Under the pieces are notes generated by a model that saw only the letters and a list, made by a program, of their open reading frames with translations, searched no databases and was not told where the DNA came from. A stretch of DNA of 64,000 nucleotides from Dermacentor variabilis (Eukaryota; Arthropoda; Arachnida; Ixodida; Ixodidae): NCBI RefSeq assembly GCF_050947875.1, contig NC_134573.1:53122115-53186114 (forward strand), written 5' to 3'. Both the position numbers and the translations under genes were made by a program. This document shows positions 1-11,600 of this stretch, one piece after another. Numbering within the stretch: the first letter of the stretch is position 1; the number at the start of each line of letters is the position of its first letter.

Positions 1-329
1 TCAACAAATTTCACTTTACAGATGATTTCTTTTGTCTAAAAATGTGTTGAAGAAAAAATGAAACGCCGTTTGATTGAAGGCGAATTTCAAATGTAAGAAA
101 ATGTATCTACAGTTTGTTTATACATATCTTTCTCTTTATCTTTGTTGCGGACACGTGCTGTAGTTCCATTTTTGGTGTCTTAATTCACCAGTCATGTACT
201 CACTGTATTTGTACGTGCATAACTTCGAATGCTTGCATATTACTTTGCACATGTTTGTCTTTTTCCTGAATTAGGTTTCACTTTGCGCAATGTAGCGTTG
301 TTTTGACATACTTGTCGCGCCTTCTATGT
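1..329. other. no gene recognised
   Basis: AT-rich sequence with no credible reading frame. It may be 3' UTR belonging to the LINE tail that follows, but I see no coding remnant to support that. Confidence 0.3.
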
Positions 330-460
330 ACATTTTCTTGCCTTTATATTATTACTGCCAGCTGTATGGCTACCGGGGACTTGTCAGGCCTTACCGCCTT
401 TTGTCCCGGTCCCCTCTTTTCCTTGAAAAGAAGAATAAACTCCCCTTCACTTCACTTCAC
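330..460 (+). mobile_element. CR1-like LINE 3' end (hairpin, GAATAAA, TTCAC tail)
   Basis: A possible stem (CCGGGGAC at 373-380 facing GTCCCGG at 413-419) is followed by GAATAAA and then three TTCAC repeats ending at 460. The near-complete CR1-like LINE at 40339-45396 ends the same way: a stem-loop, GAATAAA, then TTCAA repeats. I infer the 3' end of a 5'-truncated LINE of a related family. No coding part is recognisable upstream. Confidence 0.45.
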
Positions 461-733
461 TAAATGTGTAATGTATCAGCAGTGCACGGCAGTGGGGCTC
501 TTCTCTCACTTTGTACACGTTGTGCCATCTATCGTCAAAATCACGAAGTCGCCTTTCTTTTCCTCCTAGGTCGCACAAGTCGTGCGCCAGTGCATGCTAA
601 CCCAAATAAATAATTCCTCGCTGCGCGCTGACACTCGTAGAGGCCGAGTTAGAGCGTCGGGCAGCTGCTGTGCTTGTTTTGCCAAGTACGTGATAAATTT
701 CAGTGCTTTTTGAGCTGAAGAGTGAGATAATGA

Positions 734-856
<123 letters not shown>

Positions 857-1354
857 ATTTGTTGTAGTCATTTGTTATAGTTAGCGCTCTCACTAAGCCA
901 GTTTAGCTGTCGCATTGTGAAATGCAGCTAAAGTAATTGCAAGGTGCTGGCGGCACATCGTCAGGTTCACCTACATTTGCCCACGCGAACAAATTTATGC
1001 GATCTTTATTTTGCTAAAACGTACCATACTCGATATATTTCGTAACATTTCAACAACTCTTCCCAGGTTCGGTATCAACCGAGCGCAGCACTCTCGGCTT
1101 CTATCTCCTCAATGCATACATGGGTAAGTTAATGACAGAAATCAAGTAACTCGCCATTATTATTGGCATTTGTTATTCGCAAAGAAGGCACAGTTTCAAC
1201 GCATGTTGTGTACTCAAAAGTGAAATAACAAGCGCGGGGCCTGCTTCGTGAGCCGCCCTTATTGTTTTTATGTCCCGCAATGCGACTGCGGCAGCCGCCG
1301 GTTGGCTGGCGGGTTACTGTCAGGCAGCGGATGCGTTCCCATAATTCCTGATAC
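857..1354. other. unassigned; pre-insertion flank of Ty3 copy A1
   Basis: No coding region recognised. The last four bases (ATAC, 1351-1354) are the left target-site duplication of the Ty3 element that follows. Confidence 0.4.
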
Positions 1355-1771
1355 TGTCACGTGGTGGTGACGTTGAATAACACAGTAGCAGTACTGTGAA
1401 CGACAAAACTAACTTTTATTGCGCGAACCTGTGCCCACAAAACAGGCTACACTTACAGCACAACGATAGCGGCGAACACGGTCGGCGATCGTCGAAAATC
1501 TGATCAGCGGGTCAAGCGCGTCGGCTTTTATAGATCAGTCATCGAATGTTCCAGATTAACCGCTGGGACCCGTGTGTCTTCCACAAAGTTCTACACTATT
1601 CGCGTCGCGCATACATGCAATCAGATTATACAAGTTGCGGTGAAAGACAGTGAACGGAACCATCGATAACATTCCAGAAACTTCTTTTACATGCAGGCGC
1701 GTCCTGCGCTGTGCGATAACATTTGTTAGGCGGCAAAACGTGTCGCCCGATAAAGACAAGTACATGTGTCG
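1355..1771 (-). repeat. 3' LTR of Ty3 copy A1
   Basis: 417 bp, matching the 5' LTR at 6799-7215 along its length. A 69-residue antisense frame occurs at the same place in both LTRs; it is carried along by LTR identity and is not a gene. Confidence 0.93.
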
Positions 1772-1774
1772 ATA

Positions 1775-1790
1775 CCCCCCTCTTAAAAAG
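1775..1790 (-). promoter_or_regulatory. polypurine tract of Ty3 copy A1
   Basis: On the minus strand the run AAGAGGGGGG directly precedes the 3' LTR. This is the position where plus-strand DNA synthesis is primed in LTR elements. Copy A4 has the same C-rich run after its left LTR at 52815-52826. Confidence 0.75.
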
Positions 1791-1867
1791 CATCGGCCCT
1801 ATGCTGCAAACAAACGAAAGTAATAAATAAGCACTCGTAGCAAAGAAAACAAAGTAAGGAAAGTTCG

Positions 1868-4800
1868 TTAGCGGCCGTAAAACGGTTTAAGACGCACCAC
1901 GTGAACCACTTCAGGTCGTGCGCGACGCCGCTGTGAATGGGAAATGCCGTCTGACACGACCTCATAGTCGAGTGCGCCAATACGTCGGATGACCTTGTAC
2001 GGGCCGAAATAGCGTCGCAATAGTTTCTCACTCAGTCCTCGTCGGCGTATCGGGGTCCATACCCAAACACGGTCGCCGGGCTGGTACTCGACGAAGCGTC
2101 GTCGGAGGTTGAAGTGTCGGCTGTGGGTACGCTGCTGGTTTTTGATCCGTAGGCAGCCGAGCAGTCGGGCTTTTTCGGCGCGCTGGAGATAGGCAGCGAC
2201 GTCAAGATTCTCTTCGTCAGTTACGTGGGGCAGCATGGCGTCGAGCGTCGTCGTCGGGTTCCAGCCGTAAACCAACTTGAACGGCGTGATCTCTGTTGGT
2301 TCTTGCACCGCCGTGTTGTAAGCGAATGTTACGTAAGGCAGGACGGCATCCCAGGTCTTGTGTTCGACGTCGACATACATTGCTAGCATGTCGGCGAGGG
2401 TCTTATTCAGCCACTCCGTAAGACCATACGTCTGTGGGTGGTAGGTGATGAGGACTTCTGGGGCGCCATGTCGCAGCAGGATGTTTTCGACAAAGAATTT
2501 CGCCACTTCGGCGGCGCTACCTTTCGGCAGTGGTTTAGTTTTAGCGAAGCGGGTGAGGTAGTCCGTCGCCATGACGATCCACTTATTTCCGATTGTTGAC
2601 GTCGGAAAGGGTCCCAGCAAGTCCATCCCGATCTGCTGGAATGGTCGGCAAGGAGGCTCGATTGGCTGTAGTAATCCGGCTGGCCTTGTCGGTGGTGTCT
2701 TGCGTCGCTGACAGTCTCGGCATATTTTGACGTAACGGGCGACGTCGGCGGTCAGGCGCGGCCAATAATACCTTTCTTGTATCCTCGATAGTGTCCGGGA
2801 AAATCCGAGGTGTCCAGTGGTCGGATCGTCATGTAGGGCGTGCAATACTTCTGGACGCAGTCCTGACGGGACAACAAGAAGGTAGTTGGTGCGCACTGGT
2901 GAGAAGTTCTTCTTTACGAGTAGGTTATTTTGAAGCCAGAACGAAGATAATCCTCGCTTAAATGCCCTAGGGACAGCGTCGGTGTGCCCTTGCAAATACT
3001 CGATGAAGTTTTTCAACTCCGCGTCGGCTCGCTGCTGTTCAGCGAAGTCTTCTGCGCTTAAAATGCCAAGGAAGGCGTCGTCATCTTCGTCATCTTGCGG
3101 CGGCGAGTCAATGGGGGCGCGTGATAGGCAATCGGCTTCAGAGTGTTTTCGTCCGGACTTATAGGTTACAGTGATATCATATTCTTGCAGTCTTAGGCTC
3201 CACCGTGCCAGCCGTCCTTAAGGATCCTTTAAATTCGCTGGCCAACATTAAGCCTGATGGTTGCTGACGACTTTGAATGGCCTGCCATATAGGTACGGGC
3301 GAAATTTCGCTGTAGCCCAAACGATGGCGAGGCATTCCTTTTCGGTTGTAGAATAATTGCCTTCCGCTTTTGACAACGACCGGCTAGCGTAAGCTATCAC
3401 GTGTTCATGACCATCTTTTCTCTGGACTAGCACGGCACCGAGGCCTAGGCTACTGGCGTCAGTGTGGATTTCGGTGTCGGCGTGCTCATCGAAGTGCGCA
3501 AGTACGGGCGGCGACTGCATGCGTCGTTTGAATTCTTGAAATGCTTCGGCCGGCGTTGTTTCCCACTTTAACTCGACGTCACATTTAGTTAGCTGTGTCA
3601 GCGGCTCAGCGATACGTGAAAAGTCCTTGGCAAATCGCCTGTAGTAGGCACACATGCCAAGAAATCTACGCACTGCCTCCTTGTCGATGGGCTGCGGGAG
3701 CTTTGCGATGGCAGCTGTGTTCTGCGGGTCGGGGCGGACTCAAGACTTTCTGATGACGTGGCCTAGGAACAGGAGCTCCTCGTAAGCGAAGCGGCGCTTT
3801 TCGGGCTTCACAGTAAGTCCTGATGACCTGATGGCCTCTAGTACTGTTGCAAGCCGCCTAAGGTGACCGTCGAAATTTTCGGCGAAGACGACGACGTCAT
3901 CCAAGTAAACAAGACAGGTCTGCCACTTCAATCCTGCTAACACCGTGTTCATGACGCGCTGGAATGTTGCAGGCGCCGAGCAGAGTCCGAATGGCATGAC
4001 CTTGAACTCGTAGAGGCCGTCTGGCGTGATGAAGGCGGTCTTTTCGCGATCTCTCTCGTCGACTTCTATTTGCCAGTAGCCAGACTTCAGATCCATCGAC
4101 GAGAAGTATTTTGCGTTGTAGAGCCGATCTAGTGCGTCGTCTACCCTTGGTAGGGGGTATACCTCCTTCTTTGTGATTTTGTTCACTCAACGATAATCGA
4201 CGCAGAAACGTAAGGTGCCGTCCTTTTTCTTCACCTAGACAACAGGCGATGCCAATGGGCTTTTCGACGGCTGGATAATGTCGTCGCGCAACATTTCGTC
4301 GACTTGTCTTATAGCTTCACGTTCACGCGGCGAAACTCGGTAAGGGCTCTGGCGGAGTGGTCGAGTGCACTCCTCGGTTATTATGCGGCGCTTGGAGACT
4401 GACGTTTGTCGAATCCTCGATGACGTCGAAAAGCAGCCTTTGTATCGTTGGAGCAGACTTCTCAGCTGCTGTTGCTTAATCACGGAGAGACTTGGATTAA
4501 TGTCGTAGTCTAGTTCGGGAACCATGGTCGTCGGGGTAGACGCGGCGGAATCCAAGAGGACAAACGCATTACTGGTTTCCAGAATTCCCTCGATGTACGC
4601 GATCGTCGTGCCCTTGTTGATGTGCTTGAACTCCTGGCTGAAGTTTGTCAGCAACACTTCAGTTTTCCCTGCATGCAGTCGAGCGATCCATCTTGGGACG
4701 CAAATTTCACGGTCTAGCAGTAGACGCTGGTCACCCTCGATGATGCCTTCTACGTTGGCAGGCGTTTTGGTGCCTACGGAATTGACAATGCTGGAGGGAG

Positions 4801-5542
4801 GCGGGATGCTGACTTGACTTTCGAGCACACTTAAGGCACGGTGACTACTAGAGCTCTCCGACGGTATCACTCGATCTTCCGACAGCGTTATGGACTTCGC
4901 CTTCAGGTGGATGATTGCGCCGTGTTCGCTCAGGAAGTGCATGCCGAGAATGACGTCTCGCGAACACTGTTGGAGGATAACGAAGGTGGCAGGGTATGTC
5001 CGGTCATGAACGGTAATTCTTGCCGTGCAGATTCCAGTCGGCGTAATGAGGTGTCCTCCAGCGGTCCGAATTTGGGGGCCCTCCCATGCAGTCTAAACCT
5101 TCTTCAACTGTGCGGCGATGTGTCCTCTAATTACGGAGTAATCGGCCCCCGTGTCGACTAAGGCAGTGAATGCTTGGCCGTCGAGAAGCACGTCGAGGTC
5201 GGTGGTTCTTTGTCTGGCGTTGCAGTTGGGTCTTGGCGTCGGATTACGGCCGTGTCATGTTGAACTGAAGCTGGAACGTCGCGTCATCAAGTCGTCTTTC
5301 GTCGGTGTAGTCTTGGCTTTCTGACTTCTTCGGGACGGCGGCGTGTCGGCATTAGGTCGTTGAGATGGTTTGTTCGTCGACTTCGTCGGCGTAGGAGGAT
5401 CTTCGTCAGTTCGACGAACTGCAACCGCACCTCCCTGGGTTGCTGCTTTTAGTTTTCCGGAGCTGGGCCGGTGTATGGTCGGCGCTGCGGCGACAGGTAG
5501 CGGCCTGGTGACGACGAACGGGACGGTCGTCGAGGGCCCCAC
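1868..5542 (-). pseudogene. pol: Ty3/gypsy pol (protease, RT, RNase H, integrase), broken
   Basis: One reading frame runs from about 5542 to 1868. Protease: active-site motif LVDTGAD near 5139-5161. RT: YLDD at 3896-3907, preceded by MDLKSGYWQI. RNase H: the TDAS and [11 protein letters not shown] motifs at 3248-3673. Integrase (382-residue open stretch, 1868-3016): zinc-binding H62, H69, C99 and C102, then the first catalytic Asp (GMDLLG, D132) and Glu (GLTEW, E201). In-frame stops lie near 5256, 5090, 4233, 4188, 3738, 3246 and 3220, with no frameshift seen. The second catalytic Asp of the integrase is missing through an in-frame deletion at about 2443-2446: copy A2 has roughly 80 more bases at 33641-33728. 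The product would process, copy and integrate the element if intact; this copy cannot. Confidence 0.93.
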
Positions 5543-6774
5543 TGAGTGGCGGCGAGGTAGTCGGCGATGCCACGTGGGCGCTCCTCAAGTTGTGGACGCG
5601 GCGCGTTGACGGCGAATCCTCTCTGTCCCAAGTCGCGGTATGGGCATCGGCGGTACACATGGCCGGCTTCTCCGCAGTGATAGCAGATCAGGCGGTGGTC
5701 GGGAGCTCGCCAAATGTCCATCTTCCTTGCGTAAGTGCGCTGGGCGACGGGTGGGCGTACTGGTGGCGGCGGCGGCGGACGACGGAAGTGCGGCGTTACA
5801 GGGCCCTGGCGTGGTCGCGAAGGGGTGCCTTGACGGCGTGCGACGGCGGCGTAGGTCATCGCTTCCGGCTGGGGCTGCGGTGATTCTGGTTGCACCTCGG
5901 GAACTCCAAGCGATCGGTGCACCTCTTCTTTCACGATGTCGGCGATCGAGGCCACTTGAGGCTGCGACGAAGGCAAGACCTTCCGCAGTTCTTCGCGCAC
6001 AACGACCCTGATGGTCTCGCGCAGATCGTCCGTGGCCAGTGATTGAATTCCTGCGTAGTGGGTGGAGCTTGTACGGTGGTTGAATTGCAGGTTCCGCATT
6101 TCGAGTGTCTTCTCGATGCTGGTGGCTTCGCGAAGGAACTCTTCTACGGTCTTGGGTGGGCTTCGTATCATTGCGCCAAAAAGTTCTTCCTTCAAACCGC
6201 GCGTGAGAAGGCGGACTTTCTTCTCTTAGGGCATATCTGGGTCGGCGTGGCGGAACAGACGGTTCATTTCTTCCGTGAAGATGGCAACGTTTTCGTAGAG
6301 TAGCTGCACTCGGGCGTCCAGCACGGCTTCGGCCCTTTCCTTGCGCACGACGCTCGTAAAGGTGCGCAGGAAGCCGCTACGGAAGAGGTCCCATGTTGTC
6401 AAGGTCGACTCCCGGTTCTCAAACCACGTTCTGGCGGCATCTTCTAAGGCAAAGTATACATGCCGCAGCTTGTCGTCGGAGTCCCAGTTGTTAAAAGTCA
6501 CGATTCGTTTCTGGGTCTCCAGCCAGGATTCTGGGTCTTCAGTCGCTGCTTCATGGAAGGTCGGTGGGTCCCGAGGTTGTTGTAGGATAACAGGGGACGC
6601 TGGGGCAGCCATTGGGGTTGTTTTGACCACGATCTTCTTTGTCGGCTCAGGTAGAAATCCGTGCTCTGGGGGCAGTCCTTGCACTCTGCGGCTAGCACGC
6701 TGGTCTTGGGCGATGTTGATTTTGTCCTCGGGCTTCGGGCTTGGATCGCGGCTTTGCGGGGGCGTTCGGTACAT
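5449..6774 (-). pseudogene. gag: Ty3/gypsy gag with one nonsense codon
   Basis: The start is taken at the ATG at 6774, about 25 bases inside the primer-binding site. An upstream in-frame GTG lies in the LTR and is unlikely to be used. The first part (to 6226) has a capsid-like region with WLETQKRIVTFNNW and FALEDAARTWFENRE. A TAA near 6228 interrupts the frame, which then continues unshifted to 5449. In copy A4 the same place reads MSEEKKV, so the stop is a local mutation. The C-terminal half is proline-rich with a CCHC zinc knuckle (CYHCGEAGHVYRRC) about 170 residues after the stop. The 3' end overlaps the start of the pol frame by about 90 bases. Confidence 0.9.
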
Positions 6775-6782
6775 GAACGCAC

Positions 6783-6796
6783 TAGCACCTCCACCA
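6783..6796 (-). promoter_or_regulatory. candidate primer-binding site of Ty3 copy A1
   Basis: Two bases inside the 5' LTR the minus strand reads TGGTGGAGGTGC. It starts with the TGG expected opposite a tRNA 3' CCA. Copy A4 has the same bases at the same place. I cannot say which tRNA it matches. Confidence 0.55.
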
Positions 6797-6798
6797 TA

Positions 6799-7215
6799 TG
6801 TCACGTGGTGGTGACGTTGAATAACACAGTAGCAGTACTGTGAAGGACAAAACTAACTTTTATTGGGCGAATCTGTGCCCACGAAAAAGGCTACACTTAT
6901 AGCACAGCGATAGCGGCGAAGACGGTCGGCGATCGTCGAAAATCTGATAAGCGGGTCGAGCGCGTCGGCTTTTATGGATCAGTCATCGAATGTTCCAGAT
7001 TAACCGCTGGGACCCGCGTGTATGACACAAAGTTCTACACTATTCGCGTGGTGCATACATGCAATCAGATTATACAAGTTTCGGTGAAAGACAGTGGATG
7101 GAACCATCGATAACATTCCAGAAACTTCTTTTACATGCAGGCGCATCCTGCGCTGTGCGATAACATTTGTTAGGCGGCAAAACGTGTCGCCCGATAAAGA
7201 TAAGTACACGTGTCA
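6799..7215 (-). repeat. 5' LTR of Ty3 copy A1
   Basis: 417 bp, ends TG and CA on the minus strand, followed by the duplication ATAC at 7216-7219. The LTR should hold the promoter; I did not identify a specific core element. Confidence 0.93.
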
Positions 7216-8765
7216 ATACAATACATGTTGTGTGCATGAGCTGCTGAAATGCATATTCTCCGCCCTAAACTACCCGTCTTTGGCGCATTTGTTGCATACT
7301 CCTCCTTGGTCAATTACTGACTTTAGATGAGATGCGACGAGCTTGAAAGTTGTGAATAGGCTTCTATCGCATTATTTGTGCAGTCTTAGCCAAAAAGCCT
7401 GAAGCTGCTTTGAACAGCAGCCCGAAAGTGGCTGTGGTTCGCTATTATGACGCTGCCACCGTCGGCGCGCAACGCGCGCTCGTGAAAAACTAGCGCGGTG
7501 AGCGCGGCGCGAACGCCGCGACGGTGGCGAAGCGGAAGCCACCCGACCGGCTATCATGCCGTTTGCAGGGTATGCTGGATGAGCGGGCGCTGGTCTCTGG
7601 CGACCACTGTCAAACACGATACGCTCAAATTTCGCAATAACGGGCATCGTAATCATCAGGTAATGTTGTTCAGGACCAAATAAAGGAACAGCGCTGAGAA
7701 TAACCCGGTGCGCACTCTAGCACGAGCACTTTGCGAGGGACGTAGTGAAGATCAAGTGGTTCATGTTTGTTTTTATAGCCTAAAGAATACAAGTGAAAAA
7801 GGGAAAGCAGCAAAAATTTACTTTTTACGAAAACTTCGCGGCGCTGCTGAATTGCTTTCCAGGACCAAAAGAAAGTGTAGGTGTACTCTTCTACGGGTGC
7901 CAAGAAGTTGCAAAGATCGCATTCTGGAAGAAGACCTCAGCAGTTGTGAGTAAATTACGCCGCTGCTTTTCCAGAGTCCATACCTGGCAGGATCAAGAAA
8001 GACTACAAAAGCACGAAGGAGTGCTTTGTTCCAACGAAGATTTATGTCTCAAACCACTATTCGATGGTCACCAATTTCAAAACGCACCATCATGGCTTAG
8101 TGGTTATGGTGCTGCGGTGATTGTTTACCGCCACACATGGAGATCTTCGAATACTGAAAATTACAAAAGATTTCGTGACAACCGATAGTCAAAGTATTTT
8201 TACTGTTCGCGGTTGGCTAAATAATATATGAAAAAAATTATCGCTAGAGCAAGAAATGACAAAAGCTTCCGAAGCATTTCAAAAATATTCTGGGGAAGCG
8301 AACTTTTTTGGATTGTTTTCTTTTTGCGGTGGAAGTCTTTACGACAACCTTTCATCTTTGCTTCTATTTCATGCTTCTATGTTTTTGACAGTGTAGCGAC
8401 ACAGAAGCTTTATATATTACGTAACGATCAGTGTTGTTTTCTTGGAAAAATTTATTTCACAGGTGTCTACGGCACACAAGTCCTTCAACAGCTTTTCTTG
8501 CTCTCAGAACTTCTTTGCTTTCTTCAGCCACAATTTATGAGACATTTTTCGAAAGCTAGCAGCTATTCATTCAGGAGAGCTTGATTTTAATATGGCTTTA
8601 AAGATGGCTGAGATGACAAGTTGTACAGGCTTTTTAAATGCCGAAATGCCGAATAGCGATCTTGTGTGTCAAGCTGAACATTTGTCCAGATATACTGAGT
8701 TTCTTTTTTTGCGCTAGATAGTGTAGTCGTGGTACCTAACTATACCGGAACGAATATTCTTGCTG
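7216..8765. other. unassigned DNA
   Basis: A 131-residue frame at 7793-8188 and a 118-residue frame at 8228-8584 show no family resemblance and no splice or promoter context. I do not call them genes. One GC-rich inverted repeat is listed separately. Confidence 0.4.
7455..7528. repeat. imperfect GC-rich inverted repeat
   Basis: The arms begin GCCACCGTC at 7455 and end GACGGTGGC at 7528. They are rich in GCGC and meet around GAAAAACTAGCG. They could form a hairpin of about 30 bp with mismatches. It may be part of an unrecognised repeat. Confidence 0.55.
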
Positions 8766-9427
<662 letters not shown>

Positions 9428-9960
9428 TTATTTATTTATTTATTTACTCATATTATTTTATTTATTTATTTCCAACAGTAGTGAGCCCTGCCGGGCTGCC
9501 ACAGGTTGGGAATACAGAGCACAAAGTTCACGTAGAGAACGCAGTCAAGTTTTCTTCAAAAGAGTCAGCCGTGCTATTGCTCGAAAACACACAAGAATTC
9601 AAGCTATTCCACTCAACAATTATCTTGACAAAGAAAGAGTGCCTAAAAACATGAACTCTTGGCACATAAGACACTATAGCGTAATTGTAATTAGTTCGTG
9701 GTGAAACCTTTCCAGGAGGCTTAAAATACAAACTGGAATTCAGGTTCAGCTTATTGTTATAGAGTTGATATAAAAACTTAAGGCGTCCGATTTTCCTGCG
9801 CACAGCCAACGTAGTGAGACCAGCCCTTACCAGCATGCAGGTTACGGAATGCGTTTTGTCGTAGTCAGAAAAAAATAAACCTAACCGCCATTCGCTGAAT
9901 GAGCTCTAATTTATCTGTTTGTATTGTTGGAATGTGCGGAATGGAATGTGCGGCCCCGAA
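9428..9960 (-). pseudogene. CR1-like LINE 3' fragment (C-terminus of ORF2)
   Basis: On the minus strand, codons near 9930-9840 read IQTDKLELIQRMAVRFI, the conserved segment after the RT of CR1-like LINEs. The frame at 9836-9528 continues with RRKIGRLKFLYQLYNN and ends with RHSFFVKIIVEWNSLN, the usual C-terminal signature (an aromatic pair, then EWN). It is followed by a TTTA-type simple tail (9428-9473), so this is a 5'-truncated 3' end. At least one frame break lies between 9840 and 9900. Confidence 0.8.
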
Positions 9961-11339
9961 GTGTCACTTGCTAACTGCGGTGCACAGCCGAGTCATAGCA
10001 ACTATGAATAATGCATTGCGAAGCACAAATCTGCAACGTAATTCAGAAGGACTTTGATGAACCCTTTGAATTAACACACTGAACCGCTCATTGCACCCCT
10101 CCCTGATGGCGAATATGCGAAGTCCAATGTGTGGCGTTTCAAATGAACTCTGTGATAAACGCAGGCAGAACGTGTGCGTAACCTCCTTACGAAACACCAA
10201 GGCGTAACCAATAATTAAAAAAGTGTTTAGTAAACCGTCGGAATTAACTAGGCGGTAATCATCGGGGGCGGACATTTCAGCTTCGCTGCTTTCCCGTTTG
10301 CACGGAGTGCATGGGCGATGTTTCTTTAGCTACAATAATTTTTTGAAAGATTGCCTGTGGCAGATAACACAATTGCAACCCTTGATATGAATTACTCGAT
10401 GAGGCGGCCGATAAATCTATGGGAAATCGAAATGTTCAAACTAACAATTAACGTAATTACGCTAATTAAATGTTTAAATTATTACTGTGCCGCGCATTTT
10501 TCAATATATGAACTACAGCTGTTGATTTCACACGGCGTATCCACTTGGAAGGTATTCTCTGGACAGGACCAGTTCCGAGATATTAGTTTACAAAGTGTCC
10601 ATCGAAACTCATTGGTGCTTTAATGCAGAAAACAGTTGCTGCTTAAAACATTTCGCAGTTGTGCCAGAAAGGCGTAGCACCGATTGAGATAGAAAACAAG
10701 TAGATAGCTGTACGAACTAAGGATACTAGTTTTATTGGTCTAACTAACTAACTAAATAATTAAATTCATTAATAAAGCTAACTAAATAAATTAACCATTA
10801 TAGAATGTGAATTGTCACTCAATGAGGATGTAAAAAGAAACAATCAGATACTGCGCTGTCGTTGTGTGTCGGCTTCTTTCTATGCCATTGTTCAGTGGGG
10901 GTTGCGCATTCCATCGTGTATGCAAAACAAATAGCCCGCCAACGTGTTTTAACTAACTTAACCAGCATGGTGTCATGCTCGCACTAGTAAACCTGAACAC
11001 ATCTCGCTTGATGAGCGCGGAAACTAGCTGTCAGACATCTGGAAGGGAGGAATCACTGCAGCAGCAAGCGAATGGACCTTCATGCATCTTTCGCTTTAAC
11101 CGTAATCAAACGTTGAAAGCCCAGCGCATACGAAGCTACCGGAACTACGCGCATTCTGCAAATAGCGCAGACCCCTTTGAAATCGAGGCCCACACAGGCG
11201 CGCACTTCGGTCACGTCGGAAATCGCTTTCAAGGCGCAAGAGCGCGTGCCTACGACGTCCACCAAAGGCGTCCACTATGGCATCTGCGATTCGCGTGGCT
11301 AACACCGTAGTAGAGGCCGCTGTTGTCTCCAGTCTGTGC
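9961..11339. other. unassigned DNA
   Basis: No gene recognised. A short CTAA/TAAT-rich simple stretch lies at about 10738-10800. The frame at 10975-11310 has no family resemblance. Confidence 0.35.
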
Positions 11340-11600
11340 GGAACTGCGGGCTAGGAGGACACCGACACACCCTAGGAGCCGTCGGAGATGAACGCCCCTC
11401 CTACCTCACCTGACCACTGCCTCGCGCGCGATGAGAAAGGACACGCATGCAGGCCGCGTTCCTCGCTGGCGCACACGAGGTTGAACCGCATTCGCCGGCT
11501 CACCCTCTCAGGCTTTCACTCATACCGAACCTCACGCTGATGCCAACGGCAGGAATGCGCCTGGAGTGTCCATACAATTGCTATCGCAATAAAAGTAACT
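11340..11600. repeat. unclassified interspersed repeat, copy 1
   Basis: The end (GGAGTGTCCATACAATTG, then CTATCGCAAT, 11562-11590) matches the end of a second sequence at 28358-28385 in the same orientation. GGCTCACCCTC also occurs in both, about 80-140 bases earlier. There is no coding motif and the class is unknown. Confidence 0.5.

Larger units (their letters stand above)
1355..7215 (-). mobile_element. Ty3/gypsy LTR retrotransposon, copy A1
   Basis: A 5.86-kb element on the minus strand with two 417-bp LTRs that differ at roughly 25 positions by eye (about 94% identical). The LTRs start TG and end CA. It is flanked by ATAC on both sides (1351-1354 and 7216-7219), a 4-bp duplication typical of Ty3/gypsy. 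Order on the minus strand is 5' LTR, primer-binding site, gag, pol (protease, RT, RNase H, integrase), polypurine tract, 3' LTR. Pol lies in the -1 frame relative to gag, the usual relation for a programmed frameshift. At least eight nonsense codons and an in-frame integrase deletion make it defective. Three further copies of the family lie at 32529-38432, 50058-50482 and 52396-54415. Confidence 0.95.

Noticed and set aside
1556..7209. A 69-residue antisense frame conserved between the two LTRs of copy A1
   Set aside because: The LTRs are about 94% identical, so any frame in one recurs in the other. Similar frames in other LTR copies are broken or differ.
7793..8188. A 131-residue plus-strand frame
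   Set aside because: No domain, no compositional sign of coding and no splice or promoter context; likely chance.
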